Source of the DNA: Manduca sexta
Taxonomy: Eukaryota > Arthropoda > Insecta > Lepidoptera > Sphingidae
DNA length: 64,000 bases
Assembly: GCF_014839805.1 (NCBI RefSeq)
Contig: NC_051131.1
Coordinates: 6,870,913 to 6,934,912 of the forward strand
Direction: 5' to 3'
The stretch's first letter is position 1. Every line of letters starts with the position of its first letter. Positions 1 through 14,300 of the stretch are shown here, one piece after another. Under the pieces are notes generated by a model. That model saw only the letters and a list, made by a program, of their open reading frames with translations. It was not told where the DNA came from and made no database searches. A program made the translations under genes and the position numbers.

Positions 1-1800
1 TGATTACTGAACAGAGGTTTTCAAATTTGCGCTTCGAACGTCTATTTCGAAGCTCAAAATATCTTAAACCACTAAGGAACATAACAATATGTTATTTTTA
101 TCTAACTAAAAAGATCCTGAAGAAAAAAGTTAGTAGAGAAAAAATATCTTTTTATGTTTAATTCATGAGAAATAAAAATCCAAAGAATTCGAAAATTTCA
201 GAAATGTTGGTCATTTAAAAGATTTTTTTTTATCACTATATCTTACTTAATTGAATATAATATTGGATTACTATAATAGAACAACATCTCCTTAAAAACA
301 TACAATTTAAAAATTCAACAAAATTAGTTCTGTTATTTTTCTATAAATATTTTAAATACCACTATATAACGCAACGCGCAAATCGTTTCAAATTAGTCCG
401 CCTTGAGGCTTTCTAGATAGAGGACGTATCGCTCGTCGCTCCGGCCAGACTCCAGTTGGCCTTTGCTGCGCGTAGAAAAAATAGTCACGTGTATACAGTG
501 ATTGCCACATCTTAGTACTTTAGTAAGTAAAATATTTTTTTCTTTAATGAGTGACAATAATTTTAGTAGTTACTATAAATTATTATTATATTATTATGTT
601 TCAGACACAATGGGAAGTAAAGCTATTTCTAGGCAAGAAAAGGAAACGCAACAACGCTGAAACTTCGGCTAAAGCAAGAACTAAAAGATTGGTGTACTAA
701 TGTTATAACATGCGTCTGTAGTTATGGTTGTTGCTTTTTTTACTCATTAAACACTTGAGCAACAGTTACTCAAAGGAAAAAAATGGAACCTTAAGCTAAA
801 AACTCACAAAGCGGTATTTACCCGCGCCCGCCGCGATTGCGGGCCCGAAATTCCAAAAGCATGCAAATAAATGTCAAAAATCAATTAGCCCATTGAAATG
901 TTGCATGAGCTTTGTATTTTTTAGAGGACCCAATTTTATTTTTAGAACATATGTGGGGGGTCAATAGAAGCTTAACCTCAAGTTTGTGGGGTCGCCACCC
1001 TTGTCCCCTGGCCACCATCATGGAAAAAGGGGTGAAAACACTTTTTTCGCGATATCTCGGAAACTATGCGTCTTACATAAATTTTGTAAAGTCATAATTT
1101 GTGGCAAATTGTTTTGCCTACAAATATGTTTATATAACTTTTTGCCCTAAATTAAAAATTAAAGAAGTTATAAGCAAAAATGTGAGAAAATGTTTATAAA
1201 AGTTTTTTTGCTCCATAACTTTTTTTTATACATTTTACAAAAAAATTACCTCAAACTAACTTGTAAATGATCTTTTGAGGAAAATTGTTCCCTATATTTT
1301 TATTTATTTCATTCATTTAAAACGCTGTTACAGCGCTCTAAAGTTTACCGGGTTCGTCAATGCTCATGAGAATCCGGTCGAAACAAAATGTTTAACTTAT
1401 TTTTGTTTTTTTTTATTATTAAAATATATTATTACAATTTTTTTGTTAAATTCGTACAACTTTACTTATTTATTCCTAACTCTTTTCTTTGCCATAGAAC
1501 TTGCCAAATTTAGTTTATCGAATGTTATGCAGGTAGAAAAGGTATGAGTTACCATTTGGGGATAAAGGAGAAAAAAAACATTTGCAGGCAAAACAATTTG
1601 CTACATATGGGCTAGTTTAGGTTTACACGCTCACATAAATTTTACATATTACTTTATCCTGACGTTTAACCCTGTGCAGGTTTCGGCGTCATTATACTTG
1701 TATAAATTAAACGCGTCTAGATCCATATGCAGTTTTACTTAAGTATGTAGTGTTTGCGTAAACTTCGATAACAATAATAGTATATTCTATTTTTTTTTTT
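1..1800. other. AT-rich stretch without a recognised gene
   Basis: I see no host exon here, and in particular no continuation of the Cpr gene, whose last exons should lie farther left. A short open piece around 610-700 begins with an ATG and is rich in Lys and Arg codons. It could be a decayed 5' piece of the Mutator-like element that follows, but this is a guess. The rest is AT-rich and degenerate. Confidence 0.4.
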
Positions 1801-1805
1801 AATTT

Positions 1806-2450
1806 TTAGGTAATCGAGCCTGATATTACACTCAAAATAAATAAGGTTATTAAAAGCCGGAAAATTATAGATTTTCAATATTTCTTGGATGAAATTAAAA
1901 CACTCAATAACCACAACAGAGCAACAGGTTGTAGTATCGAACATTTACAACTATTGAAAGAGAATAAAGTTTGCTTGCAGTCAACATTTTTAATGAAGTG
2001 TAATATGTGCAATATGGAAATTAAGCCATTTAAGCGCTAAGAGATATACTGATAGTATGGACGTATATCGTGGAGCTGTGAATGGAGCTATGATGACTGG
2101 AGTTGGTAGATCAAATATAAACGAACAGTTAGCTTCCATAGATTTACCAATATTAACGCAAAATGTTTACATGAAATGTTACGACGAGTTAGCTAAATGA
2201 TTGAAATTAGCTGCGGAGGACAGGATGCAAGAGGCCGCTAGGGAAGAAACTGATAAAGATTTTGCCTGTGGCGATGTAAAAGACGGTATTCCCATACTTA
2301 CAGTCATAGCTGACTGCTGTTGGTCGAAAAAAAAGTACAGAACCAACTATTTTGCTTCGTCGAGCGTCGCAAATATTATGCAAAACTATGGATACAAAAC
2401 TGGTAAATTGTTATATATGAATGTACAATCGATCGATTGATGATCGATGT
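1806..2450 (+). pseudogene. Decayed Mutator-like (MULE) transposase fragment
   Basis: Two adjoining frames read as one protein. The first, 1806-2038, contains 'LNNHNRATGCSIEHL' and a paired-cysteine 'KCNMCN'. The second, from 2057, contains 'GAVNGAMMTGVGRSNINEQL' and, after an in-frame TGA at 2198-2200, 'GIPILTVIADCCWSKK' and 'YRTNYFASSSVANIM'. This order matches the Mutator-like transposase domain common in insect genomes (short relative, cysteine pair, 'TG.G', then 'D(G/C).WS(K)R.Y..NY'), recalled from family knowledge. A frame change near 2040 and the internal stop show it is dead. A splice-acceptor-like TTTTTAG just before 1806 suggests the ancestral gene had an intron there. The following frame 2437-2673 may be a further piece but shows no motif I can place. 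Confidence 0.6.
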
Positions 2451-3242
2451 CACTGAGAAGCACTACCTATTAAAAAAAAACTATCCAAAAAAATATAACC
2501 AACTTCCGAAAAAAGAAGTCTTTTATTTCTCACTTTTTAGTTATACACCTAAAAATGACATCTCATTACATACACCTTCTGACTCAAAATATAAATTCCA
2601 ATATGTAATTTCTAATGACTTAATTAAAACTTTCAATACGCTAAATATTAAAAACAGCAGATCTATGGAATAATTATGTGGTCCATTATAAACATCGTAG
2701 CACAGTAATTTTCCTGATTTATTGTTTGATTACGGAGTTCTGGTGCCTATCTTTCGGCTTCATGATGAGCTCCACTTTACTAAAGGGTACTTTCTAAATT
2801 CAAATGCTTAAATTTTTTAATTTAAAAAGTGAAAATAACAATTTGTAAAATTGCCGTTAAAATTTGTTATAAATGTTTTTTTTTTATAATTACTAAATGA
2901 TACATATAAACTATTTCATAATGATTTCTTACATATTTAATAATAGAATTCTTCATTTATCATAATTACATAAATCATAAGTTACATTCCAATTAGATAA
3001 TTAAAGCGAAAAGATCAAAATTGGTTGGTCTGACTATAAAGATAGCCGACGCGCTAACTCTACGCACACAGCTACACACGGTTCTGTGTGAGTGAATTTT
3101 GCGAAGAATTACCTAAAGTTGACTTCACGCGCTGCACGTAAACGCTCTTAACAAAAAAACTACATTATTTATGTAAACCTGAGTAAATATATACCGGTTC
3201 AATATATTAACAAGTGGTTATATATAAATTACAAAATATTAA

Positions 3243-4112
3243 TCTATACTATTATATAAAGCTGAAGAGTTTGTTTGTTTGTTTGAACGCGCTAATCTCA
3301 GGAACTACCGGGTCAAACTGAAAAATTCTTTTTGTGTTAGATAGCCCTTTGTTCCTGGAGTGCTATAGGCTATATATCATCACGCTATACCCAATAGGAG
3401 CGGAGCAGTAATGGCTAATCTCAGGAACTACCGGTCAAACTGAAAAATTCTTTTTGGGTTGGATAGCCTTTTGTTCCTGGAGTGCTATAGATTATATATC
3501 ATCACGCTATGTCCAATAGGAGCGGAGCAGTAATGGCTAATCTCAGGAACTACCGAGTCAAACTGAAAAAATATTTTTGGGTTGGATAGCCCTTTGTTCC
3601 TGGAGTGCTATAGGTTACATATCATCACGCTATGTCCAATAGGAGCGGAGCAGTAATAGCTAATCTCAGGAACTACCGGGTCAAACTGAAAAATTCTTTA
3701 TGGGTTGGATAGCCCTTTATTCCTGGAGTGCTATAGGTTGTATATCATCACGCTATACCCTATAGGAGCGGAGCAGTAATGGCTGATTGAAGGAACTACC
3801 AGGTCAAACTGAAAAAATATTTTTATATTTTTGTGTTGAATAGCCCTTTGTTCGTGAAGAGCTATAGGTTATATATCATCACGCTATACCCAATAGGAGC
3901 GGAGCAGTAATGGCTGATCTCAGGAACTACAAGGTCAAACTGAAAAATTCTTTTTGTGTTGAATAGCCCTTTGTTCGTGGAGTGCTATAGGTTATATATC
4001 ATTACGCTATACCCTATAGGAGCGGAGCAGTATTGGCTGATTGAAGGAACTACCGGTTTGAACTGAAAAAATCTTTTTGTGTTGGATAGCCTTTTGTTCC
4101 TGGAGTGCTATA
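3243..4112 (+). repeat. Tandem array of a Helitron-derived ~122-bp unit
   Basis: The block opens with TCTATACTATTATATAAAGC, the usual 5' end of a common lepidopteran Helitron family, then (TTTG)n. A unit starting near 'GCTAATCTCAGGAACTACC' repeats at 3291, 3414, 3536, 3659, 3782, 3913 and 4036. Spacing is 122-123 bases, except 131 for the 3782 copy, which carries a small insertion. Each unit includes 'ATCATCACGCTAT' and 'AATAGGAGCGGAGCAGTAATG'. The last copy is cut at about 4112 and no Helitron 3' end (hairpin plus CTAGT) follows. The same unit occurs once near 48040 and once, reversed, near 51900-52060. Confidence 0.8.
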
Positions 4113-4307
4113 TGAATGAGAGTTATTTATTAGAGAGAATGAATGAGAGCTGAATAATTAAAAAAAATGCGAGTAAATGCCAGGTCCTGTCAGTGAGGAA
4201 CAGAAATCTTAATATTAGAGAAAGTATTATAGTTTCTTCTTCATGAACTTTTTTATCGAGATTGCTATTTGTCCGTCTCTAAAAGCGACAGTAAAGCGCC
4301 AACATTT

Positions 4308-4570
4308 TACTTATGGCTCTTATGACTGCCTCGGTGGCATTGTTTTATAGCTTGCGCGGTACCGCTACCGCTGTGAGGTCTCAGGATCGAACGCGGACAT
4401 TAGTTAATATTAGATTTTTCTACTCAGTATCAGCCAAGAGTCTTCAATTTGTACCCGATTTGGCAATAAACTGGCTACCTATCACATATGGGACGGAATA
4501 TACGGCAAAAAGTGTCTTGGTTGCGAGAAAGAAATTGTCCTTTAAATTTTCGCATATCCAGGTTTGACTG
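4308..4570 (+). repeat. SINE-like fragment
   Basis: The stretch begins 'GACTGCCTCGGTGGCATTG' and has a box-B-like 'AGGATCGAACGC' near 4382. It resembles the heads of the clearer tRNA-like SINEs at 41640 and 43395. An 84-codon open frame covers it, but no protein motif supports a gene. Confidence 0.4.
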
Positions 4571-5124
4571 TAATTTTATGAGTGGATAGTATAATATTTT
4601 TTTTGTACGGTTTTATGTCTGTATTAGAGACTTTCCCGCCCATACACCACCACAACTCCTGTTTTTATGCCTGTACTAATTTAAACTTATTGTTTTATAG
4701 ATAAACTGTTATAAAATGGTATAGTATAATATATATACATACTTGTATATTTATTAAATTATTGGCAACTTGCTTTTTACACAGAAAATATTAAATCACG
4801 TTTTCACATTGAGTAACCTTTCTCACATTTCTGCTCACGTAAAGGAATAGTGAAAGAGATATGTCAGCAATTCCAATTAACGTTAACAAGTGTTTTTTTT
4901 TTTAGATAATTACATAATATCACTGGCTTCAATAAGATTTTATTGACGTAACAATAATTTAATTTATTCATTTATGGTCGTAATATACAAGGATTTAAAA
5001 TAAATTTGAATAATAATATTCTTACTAAAAATATGATGTTATACCTCCAAGGCCTAGCGGTAGTCTGTTTAATTTTTATCTATAATTATTTATTGGAATA
5101 TATACTTAACCAAAATATACTTAC

Positions 5125-5366
5125 TTTTTCATCCGCACAATACTCTGCAAGTTCCCGAAGGATGTGCGTGCGAGGTAATGCAGTTATTTCTATGTAGTGC
5201 GACAGAGCTGTTCTGTAAGACGTCGGGCATGGGAATGGATTCTTCTTTGTGCTTTCTTGGTCAGTGTTGATAAGTGAGAAAATCTCGTCAAGATTTGAGC
5301 CTGTTAGGTTTCCAAGTCTTTCCACCAGGTTTGAATCGTTGATAGGGTATATGGCCACATGGTCAC
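5125..5366 (-). CDS. Cpr: Cpr coding exon 7 (FAD domain)
   Basis: It encodes 'DHVAIYPINDSNLVERLG' through 'PTSYRTALSHYIEITALPRT' to 'LAEYCADEK' in phase 0. Donor is GTAAGT at 5119-5124. This is the last Cpr exon visible in the window. Confidence 0.94.
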
Positions 5367-8300
5367 CTAAAATACGATTATAAGTTCTATATAGAACACG
5401 ACAGGGCGGCACTCAACAATGTTTCTTTCTCTATATTGCAATAGCGTTGCGTTATTTTAAAGTGGCGTGTGCAAATACTTGCACAGTGGAGATGCATTTT
5501 TTTGCACCTTATGTGCAGACTGCTTGCATGATAGACACGAGGCTTGAGAAATAAAGGAAGATGGATCATTAGGCGCCATATTAAGTTGCTTCAGATTTAT
5601 AATGAACTTACCAGCTTCATAACGCATTTTGGAATCTGAAATGTCAAGCTCCACATGTAAACAAGACCTGTCGCCACCATGGTGGAGTTCTCTGTTCACT
5701 TTGATTTGAGCTAGGAATGGATTTTTCGCGTCATAGGGACTGAAATAAAAATCACATAATGGATATCAATTTTCAGCATACTGTTCCAATATATCAACTC
5801 ATGTTTTTTACGACTAAATATAAGACTAACATGCCACATATCTGTTGCTATCCACCCCAAACAATCATTAAATTAATCCAAAATATTCCAGATTTAAACA
5901 TTCAGTAGATGTACAGATTTTACTTACGGTCTTTGTACTTGCAAGGAGTGTAACCTGGCTATTTCGCCAGTAAACACATTGTTTGGTGGTATTTCATCAG
6001 GAGCGTGCACAACTAAACGGAACTGTCTTATTAATTCTTCTTCACCAGTGCTCTCTATGTTGTATTTTTCACATACCGCTGGCCAAAACTTGTCTTTCCA
6101 TGTTATGAAATCATCTTCAATACTGAAATATTTTGAACAAGTTTGACAAAATTGTTTTAAGAAATATATCTGATAAAAAAATCATACTTATTGTTTAAAT
6201 CAATCCCTGATATGTCTTATTATTGGGTACCACCTATGATTTCCTGCCTTTATTCTTCAGTTATAATGATATAAATTTTGTCTAAAATGGTATACAAACT
6301 CTACATATATGTTAGGAATTGATTACACAAGTTTCCAATGGACACCGACTTTTAATCAAATACAATGTCATACAACAAGACTTTTTATTACATAATATTA
6401 AAAGTATAGATAAGCTTTAATTAATTTGCTGGAAAATACATTTCAGGTAAAAATTAAATAAAGTTTAAAAAGAGCCTTACTTTGCATCATCATCTCCCAG
6501 CCCAAGCTCAAACACCCTTGTAGCCCCGAGTTCCTCAAGCCGCTTGTCCAAGTATATAGCGACAGCATTGTAGTGCTCGTAAGTTTTGTTACCCAAACCA
6601 AATACCTGAAAATGTACCTATCTATTCACACACTTCATATATATGCCACATGAAATAATGATACTTTATACATGGGTTTGTGCAAAAAGTCTTATAGTGA
6701 AAATATAAAGAGGATCAGCCACATATTCGATGAGTTACTATTTAAATGGTAGGAAGACTAAATGCTGTAAGTTATAAAAAACTGAGTAAAATTTTTTGTA
6801 CAGTGAAATATTAAATACCCACAGGACAATGAGAAAAACAATTATGTATGTCAACATTGTATTTTAAACCACCTATACTGGAACCAACTAGATAATTGAT
6901 GTAATTAAGGAGAATTCCATAGTATATACTGACAAAATCAACAAGGTCATGAACTTCTAGCATACTTAATTATAGAACATGTCTTTATTACATTAAAGGT
7001 TAGGTAATTTTATAAAATACTTATCAGCAACATATAGGGATATATGACTAGGAAAGGGATGGTATCAATATAGGGCTGATATTATGTTTATTCAAATGTT
7101 TCCATAATTTTATTCCTACAGAATAAGGCATATAAACAATTAAAAAATACTGTTCCAGTCTCTGGATCTTATTAATTAACAAAAACTGCCAGGTATTTAT
7201 ACTGTACAGTCTAACCTAATATGCAGGAAATCAGAAAACAAATTGTAGATAAAAAATAAATCTTTTTGCTGAAACAAATATTTGCCAAAATATTGATTAA
7301 CAATATTTTTTCTATATTCTTCTGCATGTTCATAAGTTAAATTACAAACTTATTATTGTATATTATATTGCATCATCTTTTAAATCCATTAAATCCTACT
7401 ATTATTACTAGTATGAATGTGAAAGTTTATGAAGATGATAATACAAATTCATAAACCATGGAATGAATTTAGATGAAAATTGTAGGATAGTTTTATATTT
7501 TTTATTACAAGGAAAACCTTTCTTATAAGTAAAAAATACTTTGATCATTCAAAAAGATATTATAATAATTAATATTTTCCACCATTCTCTGTACAATAAA
7601 TTGAAAGAGATTTGAATTTGCTGTTGGTAAGATATATTTTATATGCGCCCAGAGAGTGACCACCTCATTACTCAAGATGTTAAAACCTGCTATAGTGGCT
7701 CATGTAAGCATGTAGCATTTCAGGATCAGTCTGTGTATATTGGATTCTGACAAGCTGGAATAACTGTGTCGTTTGCCGAAGGGTAATCATCTCTCATCAG
7801 TCAGTATTCTACTGGTCCCCATCCACTTACCATCAGATGCAGGGTGTCACATTGCCATGGCTATATAAAAAAATACAAATATTTCACAATTTGGACATGC
7901 AGGTGATAAGTATAATTTGCCCTTAAGATTTAAACAAAAAATGAAATCAGCAAACTCTTATCTGAATGCCTTGAAACAGTGTCCTCAAGACTCATCATTA
8001 CACATGACACTAATGAACAAAAAAATATATTGATAAAAGTAAATGGTATCATGGAATCATCATCATCATCATGGAAGCATAATATTTATAGGTTAAAAAA
8101 TAAAATGAATGAAACATTTACCAAAATTAGGATTTCATACCGTATGTCTTAGCTTTAGTATGGGAGTTGTTAATAATCGCCTAAATTTAAGCACCTGAGG
8201 TAAAATACTGATTACACTCATGTTTAAAATGTTGTAATAATCTTATATTCTTACAATAGATCATTGACATAGAAAATTGCCATAAGATTTATGACAAACA

Positions 8301-11300
8301 ACCCCAAGCAAATTAAAAAATACTCCAAGCTCACAGTCCACTTTTCATACTGTGTGTAATAAACATTTTGTGCACTCATAACCAATAAAGAACGGAAAAT
8401 TGTTCACATTTCACTTAGATGCGAATATTACATTTAAAAGAAATTTTACAAATTATTTATCTAGCCACTAGCTGGAAAAAATGCTTTATATATACATATT
8501 ATTATCTATATTTTAGGTAAGTACCTACACCTCAGAGAAAATAGCAATGAAATTTGATTAGTGACATTTCGCGTTTGACACTTGACAGTCACAGTAAGGA
8601 ATTTATCTACCTTTTAAAATTATTTACTTCCCTAGATACTAGTCATTTGAGCAGATATATTACTTGCCTGTGTTATTTGCATGTTAAATATTATTTACGT
8701 TTTTTAGTTTAAAATGTGTTACAATGACGTCTATTATATTAGAACGCTAACAAATGTCTAGGCAACATTTTATAATTTAGTATAATATTTAAGAGAAATA
8801 ATTTGTTCGTTTGTATTCGACAAATGCTGAAACGCAACTACTGATCCGATTTTGATTTTTTTTTCATTAATAGGTAACTCCTAGGGCTTTCAGTCTCGTT
8901 GTATTTATGAGTCCTGGGGTAACATTCGAAACTGCCCAGTCTCGGTATATATATATACCCGAAAAAAAACAAGACTTTCGACATTGGCGGGTAGATGAAT
9001 TTCGATTTCAAAATTGGTTTCATATAAATAGGCTACGAATACAGTCTTTATAAGATATTTCAAGTACCTAATTTATCACACTGCGCGCCTAAAATAAAAA
9101 CAAAGCCCGTAATTGCAAGAAGACGGATTCGCCCCTGTAGACGGAATAGGGCCTCCTGACCTTAATGATATATATATTTTTTTATAGTTGGGTACGTGAA
9201 AAACAAAGTGCATTAAATATTAAATACTTTACGCATAAGCAGCTGACCCCAATATTTATAGCAGGATATCCTTTCCTTAACACCATTTTCAAAGTTTTTC
9301 CACATGCATGGTTGTTGGCAAGTCATGGTGATATTTCAAAAGATTATTTAGCTCATATCATATTATATTCTCAATATAGAACTGGTAGTGTGGATGACCA
9401 ATTTGTTTTTATGATTGTATTCAATTGTTTTATTTGTTTGTCACGCTTGGAAGTAACAATATAGCTGTGATAGGTACGTGCGAATTGTTTATATCCGGAG
9501 TTAATTTAGTACCATTGAATATCAACGTCCAGAGCAAAGCATGCACTTTCACAAAAAGTAGATACTTGGCACTGCAATTAACACGAAATTTTACATTAAA
9601 ACATTACCTTATGTGGGTATCTACTATGCATACATACATAATATCACGCCTTTATCCCATAGGGGTAGGCAGAGACTATGGATTGCCACTTTTGCACGAT
9701 TCTGGCATACTTCTCGCGCTTCCTCCACCTTCATTAATCTTTTCATGCATTTCCACCGGTTCCGGGTACTTTTGACCTGGTCTTTACTGAGAATGTCAGA
9801 TATCTGACATTCGAAGGTTCGGTGCGGTCGACCCCTACCGACTCTTTTATCCACATTCGCCTTATAAACCATCTTTGTCAGTCTCTTATCATCCATCCTA
9901 TCCAAATGCCCAAAGCACCTTAGCATACCCTTCTCAATTTTTGTAATTACATCCTCTGTCACACCCCACATATCTATGACCGCAGTATTCCGCACTCTTA
10001 TCATTCATAGTCACTCCACAGATGCTTCTTAATGCTTTTATTTCCACTGCTTTAATTTTACTTTCATGTTTTTTTTTGCCATACCCAACTTTCACTACCA
10101 TACATCAGAGTGGGCAATAACACTCCTCTATAGACTGCCAGTCATGCCTTTTTTGGATACTTTGCGGCTACCCATAAAGGTGTGCAACGCCCCATTCACC
10201 CGATTCCCTGCACTCACTCGTCTATCGATATCACTATCATACGTACCTACCATCGCTAGTGAAAACACAACCCAGATATACAAACCCTCTTACTCGGTGT
10301 AGCCTCTCATTACGGATTATAATATTGCATTCTGTCATGCTATCATCCCTTTCAAACACCATAACTTTCGTCTTACTAACATTTTCTCTCATACACTTTC
10401 TCCTAAAAGCACCATCCATAATTGTCACTAACTTCTGTAACTCTTCCGCTGATGACGCAAGCATTACTTGATCATCGGCGTAGAGTAAACAATTCAGTGA
10501 CAGCTCATTCAACCTCAGCCCATACTCACTTTCTTTCATATCCTTTAGACAGCTATCCATGAATAGCCATGGAGACGCTACACATCCCTGTCTCACACTC
10601 TAATATCTACTTACTGTACAACTGAAAGAATTTATTGTCATAACGTCACGTCTCATGTGTACCTTTCTACAATTTTGACATTATACTGGGTAACAGTTTT
10701 AAATGTCCGTGACATATTTTATTTTATATTGACTCATTGAATTATCAATGTATAATAGACGATCGACCGATCATTTTGTTGCATCAGCCTTAAAATTTAT
10801 AATCTAAATTATATTGACCGAGATCTATGACAAAATATGAAATGAAAATATTATGTTTGTAAATGTAGGCGTATGCACGCTGAACAATGTTTCACAGTTT
10901 TTATAAATTTTTTAGTATTATTGTTTTTTTTTTCGTTAATTTTTAGTTATTGCTAAATACTTTTATGTGGATTTTCTCCGCACTTTTACGGTGATGTGCG
11001 TGTATTAGCTTATATAATTAATCAGATTTTGTATAGAAAAGACTTATTAAAAAAAATAATTATTTAATAACAATATTATAAAAGAATGGACAATTGATGA
11101 CAAAAATAAAGCCCGGAGTTTCTTTCTGCCTTTCTTCTTCGGGTAGTCATCGCTTAGGTAGTTAGTGAAAGGCTGGTAGGTTAGCTAGGTTAGGGCTTTT
11201 ATTGTCCTCACCGGTGAGGATCGCGACGCGTTTCTCCCTTATTGCTTATTCAAAAATACATATATACATCATTTTATTTCTTCTTCCCTGCCAGCCCGAG

Positions 11301-14300
11301 CTGGCTTCTTTGTTTACTAAGTATATTTTTCATTTATTTTATTTTCAATATAAATTGTCTTTTTTTATATAAGCTAATTTAAGTAATAATTAAATATTCT
11401 CATGTACCTTGACTTATCATAAGTGCAACTATGTTCGCCTACGTAATGAATAAAGCATTTTTATTTATTTATTTTTATAAAAAATTTGGTTTAGGTATAC
11501 TTACTTGATTCTTAGTTGCGTTACCGTAACCCCTTCTTACTGCAGTTGTTGCATGAAGACATATTATATAGGAATAGGAAAGCTATTCCTACTATACAAA
11601 TTATTTACTTATTATAATTTTTCATAATTGTATACCTAATGTAAGCTGTTGATAACTTTGTATAAAACCTAATCATAAAGATCACACGGAATACGAAGAC
11701 ATAAATGAAACACTGAGTAAAACAATATCCTGGTTACAGTCAAACAATTGAAACATAAATATCGATAAAAAAAACATCGAATTGTTAACAGCCTTTTTTG
11801 AATGCGATTAAAAATTGAAAAAATTCAAACCTATGTGAGTAATAGCAAACGTTTTCAAACTAATATTTTGCACGATAATGAAGCTATAGAACGTTTATAC
11901 TTGATAGTACTTAATTTTTTGGTATAATTATAGACAAACACTGTAAAAAAAACACACAACGAAGAACTTTGCAAAAGGGTTGATAGATTTGCTTTTGTTT
12001 TATATAGAATAGGTTAAGATGTGTGGCTCTCTATGCCTATCATAGATACGTTTCATCTATTCTTAGGTATGGCTTAATAAGATGGGGTGATTATTGTCAC
12101 TTAAGGCGATACCTCAAGGTCCATTTTCATACATTTTGTTTCACCTTTAATCTGGGTAACTAAACAAGTATTGGCAAGTAAAGAATTTAAATTCACGTCT
12201 AGTTAGTGATGAGTTCTCGCAGTTGAAAGAAAAACGTAAAAATAATTAATAATCATGGATATTTCGGCCTTTAAAATTTCGTCATATTAAATTAATAAAT
12301 AAATATATATAAAAAATAAATTTTACACTGATCTGTAACACGGCTTTACTATAAGTTTATAAGTCAAGGAACTCAATTTCGATTGTTAAAACTTGTGAGA
12401 AAATATTCGTATTATCATATTAATATATTAGTTGCTTTAAACAATATATATTTACTGTGTGGCAATACTAGGGGTCGCAATACCGGACCATTTCTCAAAA
12501 CCGGTATTTTCGGTATTGACCTAAAATAAATTCCGGTATTCCGGTATTTTCGGTATTTCCGGTATTTGAAGAAATATTAGAAAAATAAGAAATATACATT
12601 TAAGTTAGTAATTAAATGTCAATATGAATAATGTGGATAGACTTTAAAAAACAAAAAATATTTCTAATAAGTTCTAATAAAAATAACAATTATTAGTTAT
12701 GCTTAGAACAAAACAAAAGTAGCAATATAGCCATAAGCCATGAATTTTCTCGCTCTTTATAGAATATACGCCTATAGGAATGAATGAAAATTGCAAGCAG
12801 CTTAAATTTTTGCGATTTAAAACTCGAGAAATTAATAATTATACACACATTTTGTACTGAATTTTATTTTTATAAAATACCGATAATACCGAAAATCCCG
12901 GTTTTTGTAAAATCAATACCGGTATTTTGAAGTTCTTAATTTGGTCCGGTATTCCGGTATTTTCGAAATCCGGGATACCGGTTTGCGACCCCTAGGCAAT
13001 ACGTATCTATAATAACATAGCCAATGGCTTCAAAATCTTAAATTCTATAAGTTAATTCAATTGTATATTATATAAGTTCCTTCTCTATAAATTTAATTAT
13101 TTTGTAGATGATTTCTTTCATGGAAAACTTGACAAAATATTTGTATTCTGAAAACAGCAGAATACTATTAACTGATTAATAACGTGTAACAACATTTTAC
13201 AGTACTGAAGTATACTACAAATAAACGAATTATTATATTAAATAAATTAGTTTTAATTACTTAATACAAATACGTACAATAAGTACAACTTGCTTAACAA
13301 AGAACAGCAATATGGAAAAACACTTATTACTATGAATTTTCCTTAAGAGCTGATAAATTCAAGACTGCAACGAACGCTTGTAAATTTGTATGACCTAACA
13401 ACGAAAGGTTGAATAATTACCATTTATTACAGTAGAGGTATATATATGAAAGGATAGAGTAGTTGGGCAATAAATATATAAGGCCGTGCTCGCATTTTAT
13501 TAATAGAACATAAGTAACATCGGCGATAACATTGTAACCTAATAAATATTTTTTAATGACGCGTTGACATGACTTGTGTCTGCCGCGGTATTGCTAAAAC
13601 CTTAAATATATTGAAAGATGAAACTAACCCATCCTATGTTGAACCGGACAACCCGAAAATATTAGGCAAAAAAATTAGCAGGGTTACTTTACTAGAGAAT
13701 TTATTATGTTTTAAATATTAATATATAAATTATGGGTCTGATACGATTTTGACTCATTTTTGTCTTTTATTATTACAAATATTTTCTTTATATAAAATCT
13801 AACTCAGGAATTATTCAAAACCCTGCAATACAAAATCAACAAGTTCAGCCTTTGGAATTGAGTAGGAGGGTTAAGTATCAAGAAACAGAAAAAAAGCGCA
13901 ATACAGCTACGTAATGTCATTGGAAAATACGTTAGGATGTCGCGATAGATCCCCATTACGCGTCTACTCTTGTGCTTTGTCATATTTAAAATATAAATTA
14001 CTGTCTCATTTTATAATCAATCCTAATGATATTTTCACGGAAGGGATTCTTTTTTGTATTATCAACTGTTATAATATCTTCTGTTATATCTATGATTTTT
14101 TATGAGATATGATTGTCATTATAAGCTTTAAAACCTAGTATAGAATAATGCCCAAAATCAAACATGGATAACCAAACTGTTTTAGCAAACCTTAAAAAAA
14201 TGTATCGGTTACTACTTCGGTAAATATAGATTAGGGTGCTTGCTAAGTTGTAATTTTCGAAATATTTAAGAGACACGTCATTCTATTCTCTTTTGCGAGC

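Noticed and set aside
3291..4112. Regularly spaced repeats suggesting a CRISPR-like array
   Set aside because: Units of about 122 bases are contiguous with no unique spacers, and the sequence is Helitron-derived in an insect genome.
9424..10302. Plus-strand open frames across the LINE remnant
   Set aside because: They are shadows of the minus-strand reverse transcriptase, which carries the YADD motif.
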